From Dehalococcoidia bacterium (lineage in GTDB: Bacteria; Chloroflexota; Dehalococcoidia; UBA1151; UBA1328): a stretch of DNA of 7,487 nucleotides. Shown one piece after another: positions 1 through 5,858 of the stretch. Positions within the stretch are counted from its first letter, which is position 1, and every line of letters begins with the position of its first letter. Location: the NCBI GenBank assembly GCA_030745955.1, contig JASLNQ010000019.1, positions 1 to 7,487 of the forward strand. The letters are read 5' to 3'. The notes beneath the pieces were generated by a model. It was given only the letters and a program-made list of their open reading frames with translations. It did not search any database and had not been told where the DNA came from. The translations under genes and the position numbers were made by a program.

Positions 1-178
1 TGGGACCTCAGAAGCGCTGGACCTCGATAAAAAAACGGGCAGCCTGCAGGCGGGAAAGATCGCCGACATGGCTGCCTTCGCCGGAAACCCGGCTAAGAAC
101 ATTCGCGACATGGACCGTGCATCGACCGTTGTGCAGTCAGGCCGTCTCCTGAAATTGAACGACAGGGTCCTGGTCTAG
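1..178 (+). CDS. Amidohydrolase family protein (imidazolonepropionase-like), C-terminal fragment
   Basis: The gene enters from the left edge; the first complete codon begins at base 2 and TAG is at 176-178, leaving 58 residues. The visible part has the usual ending of metal-dependent amidohydrolases of the imidazolonepropionase-like group: 'TGSLQAGKIADMAAFAGNP' (the 'GSL-x-x-GK-x-AD' signature where the chain leaves the barrel and re-enters the small beta-sandwich), then 'STVVQSGRLLK', matching the common 'V-x-x-GR-x-x' closing strand. These enzymes hydrolyse amide or C-N bonds, usually of cyclic or dipeptide-like substrates, with one or two metal ions. The metal ligands and substrate-binding residues lie outside the window, so substrate and subfamily cannot be told. 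The end is normal and not truncated. Family assignment is fairly secure; function beyond family is not. Confidence 0.82.
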   Translation, partial: GTSEALDLDKKTGSLQAGKIADMAAFAGNPAKNIRDMDRASTVVQSGRLLKLNDRVLV

Positions 179-200
179 CCAGGAGCCAACAACCCGAACG

Positions 201-392
201 CTACCCAATAAGGCCGGGGATGCCGCTCTGGACCGTCGACGCGTCGCCGGTTGTTGCGGCCTGCACGATTGTCAGAGTTACAACTGCCATCGCAGCAAGC
301 ATCACCGCGATGGTCACCGCTGAAACTCCGCGTTGCCCGCGGGCCCTGCCCGGTACTTTTGAAATTATTGTGCGGGGTGTTAGCTCTGACAT
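201..392 (-). CDS. Possible small single-span membrane protein (63 aa), unknown function
   Basis: I do not recognise this protein. A short polar, basic N-terminus (about residues 1-21, ending 'RARGQRG') is followed by a hydrophobic stretch at about 22-46 ('VSAVTIAVMLAAMAVVTL' and onward) and a short polar tail. The basic patch, then Gly, then a long hydrophobic helix resembles the N-terminal anchor of TadE/TadG or pilin-like proteins. The conserved Glu expected after a prepilin cleavage site is absent, so a pilin role is not supported. The ATG at 392-390 has a weak purine-rich site (CAGAGG, six bases upstream) on the minus strand and a better AGGAG that is too far away at 13 bases. It converges on the amidohydrolase with 22 bp between stops. 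No homology is evident; it could be a chance ORF. A 100-residue ORF in another frame over the same bases lacks any such organisation. Confidence 0.35.
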   Translation of the reverse strand: MSELTPRTIISKVPGRARGQRGVSAVTIAVMLAAMAVVTLTIVQAATTGDASTVQSGIPGLIG

Positions 393-432
393 TGTGTACC
401 TCTGGCTCCTGTGGTCTCCAGCTCGCTCTACG

Positions 433-479
433 CCTGCCCGATCTGTGTGCGGGCCGAATGGGCAGGTGGTTACCCATTC
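433..479. repeat. Two overlapping, mutually exclusive inverted repeats
   Basis: CCTGCCC (433-439) is perfectly complementary to GGGCAGG (460-466). GAATGGG (456-462) is perfectly complementary to CCCATTC (473-479). The two stems share 460-462, so only one can form fully at a time. On the minus strand they lie about 40-90 bases upstream of the start of the small membrane ORF at 392, so they would be in its leader if that gene is transcribed. No U-run follows either stem. The pairing is seen directly; a regulatory role is inference, and 7-bp repeats can arise by chance in GC-rich DNA. Confidence 0.35.
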
Positions 480-560
480 ACATTCGATGTAGCGGCTGCC
501 ACTACTTCAGGATGGCAGGGAGCAACCAGCAATCAGTAGGTTGAATCACCTATAGCTATT

Positions 561-588
561 GCGGAAATGCGCAACTCCAGGCGGAAAT
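561..588. repeat. Direct repeat GCGGAAAT, 20 bp apart
   Basis: GCGGAAAT occurs at 561-568 and again at 581-588, with starts 20 bp apart, about two helical turns, so both copies face the same side of the DNA. An 8-bp palindrome ATAGCTAT lies just before it at 552-559. Such phasing is typical of sites bound by a dimeric or tandem regulator, but two copies of an 8-mer is thin evidence. Confidence 0.3.
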
Positions 589-601
589 CACGTGCCTCGC
601 C

Positions 602-640
602 GAGGTTGTCTCTCAAGTTCAAGACAAAGCTGAGAGCCTC
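602..640. other. Bulged stem-loop candidate
   Basis: CTCTCA (610-615) pairs with TGAGAG (631-636) across a 15-base loop, and outside it GAGG (602-605) pairs with CCTC (637-640), giving ten pairs with a four-base bulge (606-609) on one side. The 5' arm overlaps a small palindrome CCTCG-C-CGAGG at 595-605, so two folds compete for the same bases. No T-run follows, so an ordinary intrinsic terminator is unlikely. It may be a leader structure of the downstream zinc-ribbon gene or may have no function. Confidence 0.25.
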
Positions 641-824
641 GGGACACCATTTGAAATACCCTTGCTCAATTGACGGCGGTGATTTCCACAGTCCCTACAC
701 AGTTTCCCCCTAGTGTTGTCTACGGCAGATCAAACACCTGGCGCACCGTCAGGCGGTCGGTTGCATCAAACAATCACTGATGGGTCCACCCGGCTCCTGG
801 AATCAACGGGTTGGCCGGTAGTGG

Positions 825-1055
825 ATGAAGGGATCAAAACCGAAAATGTTGCACTTCAAGTCATGTCCGAAATGTCTCACAGGGACCGTAGAGCACAATT
901 TCGATGCCCACGGCGAATACGCCCAGTGCCTGAACTGCGGCTTCATGCGTGATGTTCCAAGGGGTGCCTCAAGCTCCGAGGTAGAACGGGCCCTGGCCGG
1001 TTGGCGGAGCGAGCTCCTGGCTGCCGAATCGGAAGCGGCAACCGCGATAGCCTAG
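825..1055 (+). CDS. Small zinc-ribbon protein, function unknown
   Basis: This 76-residue protein has a classic zinc-ribbon: C14-P-K-C17 and C35-L-N-C38 followed by 'GFMRD', the knuckle spacing expected to bind one zinc ion with four cysteines. Between the knuckles is a short beta-hairpin region with aromatic and acidic residues; after residue 46 the chain becomes Glu/Ala-rich and probably helical. There is no signal peptide or membrane segment, so it should be cytoplasmic. The in-frame stop at 819-821 makes ATG 825 the first possible start. ATG 846 (residue 8, 'MLHFKSCPKC') is a good alternative because the conserved-looking part begins there, although the AAGGGA at 828-833 is 12 bases from it. 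Such stand-alone ribbons often bind nucleic acid or protein partners, but nothing here names a function. It is followed by 128 non-coding bases before the kinase gene and may be independent of it. Confidence 0.72.
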   Translation: MKGSKPKMLHFKSCPKCLTGTVEHNFDAHGEYAQCLNCGFMRDVPRGASSSEVERALAGWRSELLAAESEAATAIA

Positions 1056-1058
1056 TTC

Positions 1059-1073
1059 GGGAAACGATTTCCT
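1059..1073 (+). terminator. Weak hairpin just after the zinc-ribbon gene
   Basis: GGGAAA (1059-1064) can pair with TTTCCT (1068-1073) around a three-base loop: five Watson-Crick pairs and one G-U pair, beginning four bases after the stop codon. The following sequence is only moderately AT-rich and has no T-run on the + strand, so this is at best a weak terminator. Confidence 0.2.
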
Positions 1074-1125
1074 CATAAAACCCACACGCCCTGCCGTATG
1101 CTCCATTCGCGCCATTTTCGTGGTT

Positions 1126-1141
1126 ATTCAATTAGCATTCA
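1126..1141 (+). promoter_or_regulatory. ATTCA direct repeat 11 bp apart upstream of the kinase gene
   Basis: ATTCA occurs at 1126-1130 and 1137-1141, with starts exactly 11 bp apart. Looser copies of the core (ATTC at 1105, ATTT at 1114) precede it at roughly helical spacing. OmpR-family regulators bind tandem half-sites with about 10-11 bp between centres, so this is a reasonable candidate for autoregulation by the regulator encoded at 2969. It could equally be a target of the kinase's own HTH domain. The repeats are seen; the binding is inference. Confidence 0.3.
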
Positions 1142-1159
1142 GGTTTTCACGCGTAACAT
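1132..1159 (+). promoter_or_regulatory. Candidate sigma70-type promoter for the kinase-regulator operon
   Basis: TTAGCA (1132-1137) and TAACAT (1154-1159) each match four of six consensus bases and are separated by 16 bp. Transcription would start near 1166, leaving a leader of under 20 bases before TTG 1184. The -35 element overlaps the second ATTCA repeat. The match is modest, and another promoter in 1056-1183 is possible. Confidence 0.25.
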
Positions 1160-1183
1160 CTAGACCCGGGCTGGTAGCCAACT

Positions 1184-2935
1184 TTGCCAGAGCGTCCAAT
1201 CTCGCTGCGCAGGGCGGCGCAAATCATCGGAGTGCATCACTCGACGCTGGCACGCGCCGTCGAACGTGGTGAAATCCAGCCCGTCACCACCACCCCGGGC
1301 GGCTGGAACCGATTCTCCAGGCGCGATATCGAACGCTACGCACGCACGCTTGAATCGGTAGAATCCGCACGTGCCCAGATCGACGTACCGTCGGTGAATC
1401 ACGCACTCACCGAAATCCCAAAACTCGCCAGGGAATTGACCGGGGCCGACTACGCCGCTGTCACTGTCCAGGGTGAGAACAGCACCCCACTCCGCATCTA
1501 CCATGAGGGTTTCGACGACCGGGTCGACTGGAAATCGCAAAAACTGCCACAGGGTAAAGGCATTCTGGGCAAGCTGGGCGAAGCCGGCGCCCCATTACGA
1601 CTGGACGACCTCACAGAGCATCCCGATTCGCATGGCTTCCCCAGCTGGCATCCGAAAATGAAAGCCCTGCTCGGAGTCCAGGTCGCAAACACCACCGGAC
1701 TCAGGGCCAACCTCTACCTCGCGAACTCGCAGGACCGAGAAACGTTCGCCCTGGAAGATGAGCGGCAGTTGGTGCACCTGACCCACCTCGTCCAACTCGC
1801 ACTCGACTCGGCCTACCTCTACGAGCGTGAACACAAAAACCGGCTCCTTGCTGAATCTGCCGAACGCAGGTTGCAGGCCGTTATCGAGGAATCGACCGTT
1901 GGCGTCGTGATCATCGAGGCGGATTCCCGAAAATTACTGGGAGTGAGTCAGGAGGCCCGGCGTCTCCTGAACCACTCCCTCGATCTCGGAATGTCGCTCG
2001 AGAACCTGAACCATAACGCCAGCTTTTACACCAGCGACGGCAGGCTACTTACCAGCGACGAGCTACCCCTTGAACTTGCGCTCTCCAACCGTGAACAAAC
2101 TCGACCGCGAGAAATGCTCATCGAACGTCTGGACGGCTCGAGAGTGCCTGTCCTGGTCACCGCAGCACCGATCAGCGCCCAGAACGGTGGACTCGATTCA
2201 GCAGTCCTAATATTCCAGGACGTTACACAGATTCACGAGGTCGACGAGGTTAAATCGGAGTTCCTGTCGATGATCACCCACGACCTGCGTTCGCCACTCG
2301 CCACGATCAAGGGCATGGCGTCGGCACTGAACAACGGATTGACCGAAGACGACGAGAGTAAGATCGGTCTCGATGCGATCGACGAGGAAGTCGACCACAT
2401 GACCGAACTGGTTTCGAACATCCTCGATATGTCCCGCATCGAATCCGGCACCCGGGGCGTAGAGCGCGAAATCTGTCACATGGCAGACATCATCCAGGAC
2501 GCAATACGCCGGACGCTGAACTCGCGCCATGGCACCGGTCGTGCTGTCCGGGCAACCATCCCCCCGGGATTGCCCGAGATGTACGCCGACCCCGGTCAAC
2601 TGGGCCGTGTACTCGACAATTTGCTGAGCAATGCGATGAAATACACACCCGGCAGAGTTGAAATCGTAAACTCATACGACGCAAGCGCCGACATCATTCG
2701 CACAGAAGTAATCGACCAGGGTGAAGGAATACCCGTTCCACTCCAACAAGAAATATTTGATAAATTTTTCCGTCTGCGTGAAGGCCGTACCAGGGGACGT
2801 GAAGGGGCCGGACTTGGACTCGCTATCTGTAAATCCGTGGTCGGTGCGCACGGGGGGAGCATAGGTGTGCTAAACAATTCCCGTGGTGGCGCTACATTCT
2901 GGTTCGAATTCCCGAGAGATCCTGATCAAGCATGA
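1184..2935 (+). CDS. Soluble sensor histidine kinase: HTH-GAF-PAS-HisKA-HATPase
   Basis: The protein is a 583-residue cytoplasmic histidine kinase. Residues 6-56 form an excisionase/MerR-like helix-turn-helix ('SLRRAAQIIGVHHSTLARAV', then 'GGWNRFSRRDIERY'). Residues 68-212 are a GAF domain of DevS/DosS style ('LRLDDLTEHPDSHGFPSWHP', then 'LLGV' and 'NLYLAN'). A short helical linker leads to a PAS domain at about 228-350. The kinase core has the H-box 'EFLSMITHDLRSPL' with phospho-acceptor His366, the N-box 'LDNLLSNAMKYTPG' (476-490), G1 'DQGEGIP' (511-517), F-box 'FDKFFR' (525-530) and G2 'GAGLGLAICK' (541-550), so all ATP-binding and transfer motifs are intact. There is no signal peptide or membrane helix. 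The start must be TTG 1184: TAG lies in frame at 1175-1177, and the next candidate, GTG 1232, would cut the HTH. No clear ribosome-binding site is visible. The regulator gene follows 33 bp later, so they form an operon. An N-terminal DNA-binding domain on a kinase is unusual; the signal is unknown. Confidence 0.93.
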   Translation: MPERPISLRRAAQIIGVHHSTLARAVERGEIQPVTTTPGGWNRFSRRDIERYARTLESVESARAQIDVPSVNHALTEIPKLARELTGADYAAVTVQGENSTPLRIYHEGFDDRVDWKSQKLPQGKGILGKLGEAGAPLRLDDLTEHPDSHGFPSWHPKMKALLGVQVANTTGLRANLYLANSQDRETFALEDERQLVHLTHLVQLALDSAYLYEREHKNRLLAESAERRLQAVIEESTVGVVIIEADSRKLLGVSQEARRLLNHSLDLGMSLENLNHNASFYTSDGRLLTSDELPLELALSNREQTRPREMLIERLDGSRVPVLVTAAPISAQNGGLDSAVLIFQDVTQIHEVDEVKSEFLSMITHDLRSPLATIKGMASALNNGLTEDDESKIGLDAIDEEVDHMTELVSNILDMSRIESGTRGVEREICHMADIIQDAIRRTLNSRHGTGRAVRATIPPGLPEMYADPGQLGRVLDNLLSNAMKYTPGRVEIVNSYDASADIIRTEVIDQGEGIPVPLQQEIFDKFFRLREGRTRGREGAGLGLAICKSVVGAHGGSIGVLNNSRGGATFWFEFPRDPDQA

Positions 2936-2968
2936 CCCGCAATATCGAGAGACAAGAGGGCTGAGACC

Positions 2969-3688
2969 ATGGCTTCGCTAAACGACAGACGTGAGAAGTC
3001 CGGCGTGCTCGTGGTCGATGACGATCCGAAAATCCGGCGACTCGTCGCCACCCACCTCGGCCAATCGGGATTCGAAGTATTCCTTGCCGCAAACGGCGAA
3101 GAAGCCATCTACCAGGCCTCGCTCCACCAACCCGATGTGGTTGTGCTCGATCTCGCGATGCCGGGCATCGACGGGTTTGAAACGCTCTCACGGCTTCGAG
3201 AGTGGTACACCGACCCTGTAATCATCCTCTCCGCAACGGACCAGGAGCGGGAAAAGGTGCGCGCACTCGACATTGGCGCCGACGATTACATAACCAAGCC
3301 ATTCGGCACCGAGGAACTCGCAGCCAGGATTCGGGCCGCTATCCGGCGCGCCGAAAGACTGTCCGGAACCTCCGACACCGCCGACCCGATCGTCCAGGCC
3401 GGCTCGTTCGAGATCGACCTTGCCTCGCGACTCGTGCACCGGGACGGCGAGGAAGTCCGCCTGACACGCACCGAATACGACCTGTTGAGGGCCCTGGCCG
3501 TAAACGCCGGCAAGGTCATGACTCACCGCCAGCTGTTGCAGTCAGTCTGGGGGCCGGAATACGGCGAAGAAACCGAATACCTCAGGACCTTCGTCAAGCA
3601 GCTTCGGCGAAAACTCGAAGACGACCCTTCCCGGCCGAAGCAGATCCTGACCGAGCCAGGCGTCGGCTACCGGCTGTTTATCGATTAG
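2969..3688 (+). CDS. OmpR-family response regulator, KdpE-like (REC + winged helix)
   Basis: This 239-residue regulator has a receiver domain at about 12-126: acidic cluster Asp17-19, phospho-acceptor Asp61 in 'VVVLDLAMPGIDG', the Ser/Thr switch in 'LSATD' (88-91) and Lys110 in 'YITKPF'. The output domain at about 142-237 is an OmpR/PhoB winged helix ('LTRTEYDLLRALAVNAGKVM', then 'YLRTFVKQLRRKLEDDP' and 'ILTEPGVGYRL'). This wording is closest to KdpE, but no KdpD or kdpABC gene is nearby. The partner is almost certainly the kinase ending 33 bp upstream, so a potassium role should not be assumed. ATG 2969 has AGAGGG at 2955-2960, eight bases upstream, the clearest ribosome-binding site in the window. 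When phosphorylated it should dimerise on tandem half-sites; the ATTCA repeat at 1126-1141 is a candidate. All catalytic residues are present and length is normal for the family. Confidence 0.95.
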   Translation: MASLNDRREKSGVLVVDDDPKIRRLVATHLGQSGFEVFLAANGEEAIYQASLHQPDVVVLDLAMPGIDGFETLSRLREWYTDPVIILSATDQEREKVRALDIGADDYITKPFGTEELAARIRAAIRRAERLSGTSDTADPIVQAGSFEIDLASRLVHRDGEEVRLTRTEYDLLRALAVNAGKVMTHRQLLQSVWGPEYGEETEYLRTFVKQLRRKLEDDPSRPKQILTEPGVGYRLFID

Positions 3689-3690
3689 CC

Positions 3691-3706
3691 GGTTGTCGGT
3701 GCAACC
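3691..3706. terminator. Small hairpin between convergent genes
   Basis: GGTTG (3691-3695) and CAACC (3702-3706) pair around a six-base loop in the 42-bp gap between the convergent regulator and dehydratase genes, where a bidirectional terminator would be expected. It is only five pairs and has no T-run on either side, so the call rests mainly on location. Confidence 0.2.
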
Positions 3707-3730
3707 AGGCCGCCCGGACGCCCGCAAACG

Positions 3731-5752
3731 CTAGCGACCCAGTGCCTTTCGGCCAGCCTCGATCGTCTCCACGATCGTATCGACATCGAACACGCAGCCA
3801 CCCCACGTGCCGCCACTGGCCGCCTGGAGAGCTGCCCACAGACGTGAATCGTCGGGTAATTGCGGGTGCGGTGCAAGATCGCCAGGCTCCCCACGTCTCT
3901 CAAGTTCCGATGACCCCCAACTGGCCCCCCTGCTCTCGCCGTCAGTCCCGACAAGGTTGATAGACCCTGAAAGACCGTTCCGGTCGATGACAATCTCGAT
4001 CACGTCGCCGTCCCGCACCCGGCCGATCGGGCCACCCGCCAACGCCTCCGGCCCCACATGACCGATACAGGCCCCGGTCGAAACACCCGAGAACCTTGCA
4101 TCAGTAATCAGCGCAACATGCTTACCATATGAAAGGTGCTTGAGGGCGGCGGTAAGCTGATAGACCTCCTCCATCCCGGTCCCCAGGGGGCCACCGCACG
4201 TAACGATCATGATGTCGCCAGCCTTGATCTTCTGTGCCTCGTCGCGTGACTTGATCGCACCCATCGCAGCCCGTTCCGACCGGAACACCCGGGCCGGGCC
4301 CGTGTTTCTGTACACGCCGTCGTCATCGACCACCGACGGGTCGATTGCGGTGCTCTTGATCACCGAGCCCTCCGGTGCAATGTTGCCCATCGGGAACGTC
4401 ACGGTGCTCGTGAGATTCTTTGCACTTGCGCGGTCGGGCGACATGATCACGTCGTCCGGGTCAACACCATCGACCTCTCTCAGGTACTTCCGCACTTCGT
4501 GGCGTCGCTCAGAGTCCTCCCACCAATCGAGGTTTTCTTCGAGCGTCTGACCTGTGGTCGTCAGCACACTCGTGTCGAGCAGTCCCATCTTGCGGAGGTG
4601 GAGCATCACTTCCGGGACACCCCCCGCAGCATAGAGTTGGGTCGTCGGGTGACCCACCGGGCCGTTCGGCAGTACATCCACCAGCCTTGGCACATCGAGG
4701 TTGATCCGGTTCCAGTCCTCCACCTTCATGCGCCTGCGGCCCGCCGCGTGGGCAATGGCCGGCATATGCAGCAGCAGGTTAGTCGAGCCACCACAGGCAG
4801 CGTGAGCGGCCATCGCGTTCTCAAACGCAGTGTCCACCAGGATGTCCTGCGAGGTCACTCCCTTGCGCTCCATCGCAACCAGGGCGCGGGCCGAACGGCG
4901 GGCGATGTCGTACCACGCCGGCGTCCCGCTCGGTGACAGCGCCGCGTGAGTGATAGCAAGCCCCAGGGCCTCGGACACCACCTGCGACGTGCCTGCCGTC
5001 CCGAGGAACTGGCAGCCGCCCCCCGGCGACGCACACGACCTGCAGCCAACGTCCTGGGCGTATTCGAGCGTCACCTCGCCCTGCGCAAACCGGGCGCCGA
5101 TCGACTGGATCTGCCCGGTGTCCTCCCCCACATACGGCTTGAGCGTCGTCCCGCCCGGTACCACAACTGCCGGCTGGTCCCGCAGACCCGCCACTGCCAT
5201 CATCATGGCCGGCAGGCCCTTGTCACACGACGCGATCCCCAGTACACCCCGGACTGTCGGCAGCGAGCGTGTTATCCGCCTTAACACCTGCGCCGCATCG
5301 TTCCGGTACGGCAGCGAATCGAGCATCCCGGTCGTTCCCATCGACCTGCCATCGCACGGGTCCGAGCAAAACGCAGCAAACGGGACAGATTTCAGCTCTT
5401 TCAACTCATGAGCCGCGGCGGTGACCATGTCGCGCAGTTCAAAGTGGCCCGTGTGCAGCCCCAGTGCAACCGGCGAGCCGTCCTCCTCTTTCACACCCCC
5501 GACGGTAGACAGGATCATGAACTGCTTGCGCATCAGCTCGGCCGGGTTCCAGCCCATACCGGCATTCTGCGACATCCCAAAGTGGTTCCCACTCGGTTCC
5601 TCGATCAGGAACTCGGCGGTGAACGGGAGCGTGCCCCCAGGACCGTCGGCGTGGGTCAGGATCTCCCGCGTCGATGGATCGGCACCCGTGCCGAGCACGT
5701 CGTCGATCGAAACGGCTGCAGTGTCGTGGTCGGAATACACGCGGTTGGTCAT
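3731..5752 (-). CDS. yjhG: YjhG/YagF-type dehydratase (probable D-xylonate dehydratase), IlvD/Edd superfamily
   Basis: The 673-residue protein belongs to the IlvD/Edd Fe-S dehydratases but follows the E. coli YjhG/YagF branch, not biosynthetic IlvD. Signatures I recognise from that branch are '[15 protein letters not shown]' near the N-terminus, '[20 protein letters not shown]' (130-149), '[13 protein letters not shown]' (174-186), '[16 protein letters not shown]' (244-259), '[20 protein letters not shown]' (312-331), '[20 protein letters not shown]' (452-471) and '[20 protein letters not shown]' (550-569). Cys176 and Cys247 sit at the family's Fe-S cluster positions, Lys178 follows in the CDK motif, and Ser555 in 'DARFSG' matches the family's catalytic serine. 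The reaction would be dehydration of D-xylonate, or a similar sugar acid, to the 2-keto-3-deoxy acid in the cytoplasm. Length is close to E. coli YjhG (about 655), with a slightly longer N-terminus. ATG 5752 has no strong ribosome-binding site. No aldolase, sugar dehydrogenase or transporter is in view, so the substrate is inferred from family only. It lies 96 bp downstream of the GH15 gene on the same strand. Confidence 0.92.
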   Translation of the reverse strand: MTNRVYSDHDTAAVSIDDVLGTGADPSTREILTHADGPGGTLPFTAEFLIEEPSGNHFGMSQNAGMGWNPAELMRKQFMILSTVGGVKEEDGSPVALGLHTGHFELRDMVTAAAHELKELKSVPFAAFCSDPCDGRSMGTTGMLDSLPYRNDAAQVLRRITRSLPTVRGVLGIASCDKGLPAMMMAVAGLRDQPAVVVPGGTTLKPYVGEDTGQIQSIGARFAQGEVTLEYAQDVGCRSCASPGGGCQFLGTAGTSQVVSEALGLAITHAALSPSGTPAWYDIARRSARALVAMERKGVTSQDILVDTAFENAMAAHAACGGSTNLLLHMPAIAHAAGRRRMKVEDWNRINLDVPRLVDVLPNGPVGHPTTQLYAAGGVPEVMLHLRKMGLLDTSVLTTTGQTLEENLDWWEDSERRHEVRKYLREVDGVDPDDVIMSPDRASAKNLTSTVTFPMGNIAPEGSVIKSTAIDPSVVDDDGVYRNTGPARVFRSERAAMGAIKSRDEAQKIKAGDIMIVTCGGPLGTGMEEVYQLTAALKHLSYGKHVALITDARFSGVSTGACIGHVGPEALAGGPIGRVRDGDVIEIVIDRNGLSGSINLVGTDGESRGASWGSSELERRGEPGDLAPHPQLPDDSRLWAALQAASGGTWGGCVFDVDTIVETIEAGRKALGR

Positions 5753-5757
5753 TACTT

Positions 5758-5768
5758 GTACCAGGTAC
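5758..5768 (-). promoter_or_regulatory. GTACC-A-GGTAC palindrome in the dehydratase leader (possible operator)
   Basis: GTACC (5758-5762) and GGTAC (5764-5768) form a perfect inverted repeat around one central base, ending five bases before the dehydratase start codon. Loose TACTT-like copies flank it on both sides. It lies in the presumed 5' leader, downstream of the candidate promoter at 5810-5838, a position suited to a repressor or to translational control. No regulator in the window is an obvious partner. Confidence 0.3.
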
Positions 5769-5809
5769 TTTCAGTCGAACTTAGCGGGACTCATGCGAAA
5801 AGGTTGCGT

Positions 5810-5838
5810 TATCTACGCCCGGTAGTCCCGGTCGTCAA
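5810..5838 (-). promoter_or_regulatory. Candidate sigma70-type promoter for the dehydratase gene
   Basis: Read on the minus strand, TTGACG (5838-5833) matches five of six -35 bases and is followed after exactly 17 bp by TAGATA (5815-5810), a partial -10 match (three of six). Transcription would begin near 5803, giving a leader of about 50 bases that contains the palindrome at 5758-5768. The -35 and spacing are good; the -10 is weak. If real, the dehydratase can be expressed independently of the upstream GH15 gene. Confidence 0.35.
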
Positions 5839-5858
5839 GGCATGATAACTACGACCGG
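5828..5858. repeat. 8-bp GC-rich inverted repeat spanning the GH15 stop codon
   Basis: CCGGTCGT (5828-5835) is perfectly complementary to ACGACCGG (5851-5858) with a 15-base loop. On the minus strand the first arm covers the last GH15 codons and the first base of its stop, and the second arm runs into the -35 element proposed for the dehydratase. No T-run follows, so it is not a typical intrinsic terminator. It may slow or protect the 3' end of the GH15 message. Confidence 0.35.

Larger units (their letters stand above)
393..824. other. Gene-poor interval with several inverted and direct repeats
   Basis: About 430 bases lie between the small minus-strand ORF and the zinc-ribbon gene. The open frames here have no recognisable motif and overlap one another in different frames, so I call no gene. 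I looked for tRNA landmarks (a GGTTCRA-type T arm and a CCA-proximal acceptor stem) and found none. The stretch contains two overlapping inverted repeats (433-479), an 8-base direct repeat 20 bp apart (561-588) and a bulged stem (602-640), listed separately. It may hold the promoters of both flanking small genes, although no sigma70-type pair with good spacing stands out: TTGACG at 670-675 lacks a matching -10 element at 16-18 bp. Confidence 0.5.

Noticed and set aside
175..477. 100-residue minus-strand ORF over the left gene-poor region
   Set aside because: Its composition is Arg/Gly/His-rich without any domain pattern, as expected of a wrong frame in GC-rich DNA, and it overlaps the amidohydrolase stop.
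670..701. TTGACG ... TACACA promoter for the zinc-ribbon gene
   Set aside because: The spacing is 20 bp and the -10 match is poor, so I do not list it as a promoter.
713..952. 79-residue + strand ORF overlapping the zinc-ribbon gene
   Set aside because: It is in a different frame from the zinc-ribbon, its residues show no motif, and the overlapped protein has a clear CxxC...CxxC pattern.
2207..2599. 130-residue minus-strand ORF antisense to the kinase core
   Set aside because: It mirrors the HisKA/HATPase coding region, which carries all conserved motifs on the + strand.
3202..3960. 252-residue + strand ORF across the regulator and the end of the dehydratase
   Set aside because: It is an out-of-frame reading of the response regulator that continues antisense to the dehydratase; it is Arg/Pro-rich with no motif.
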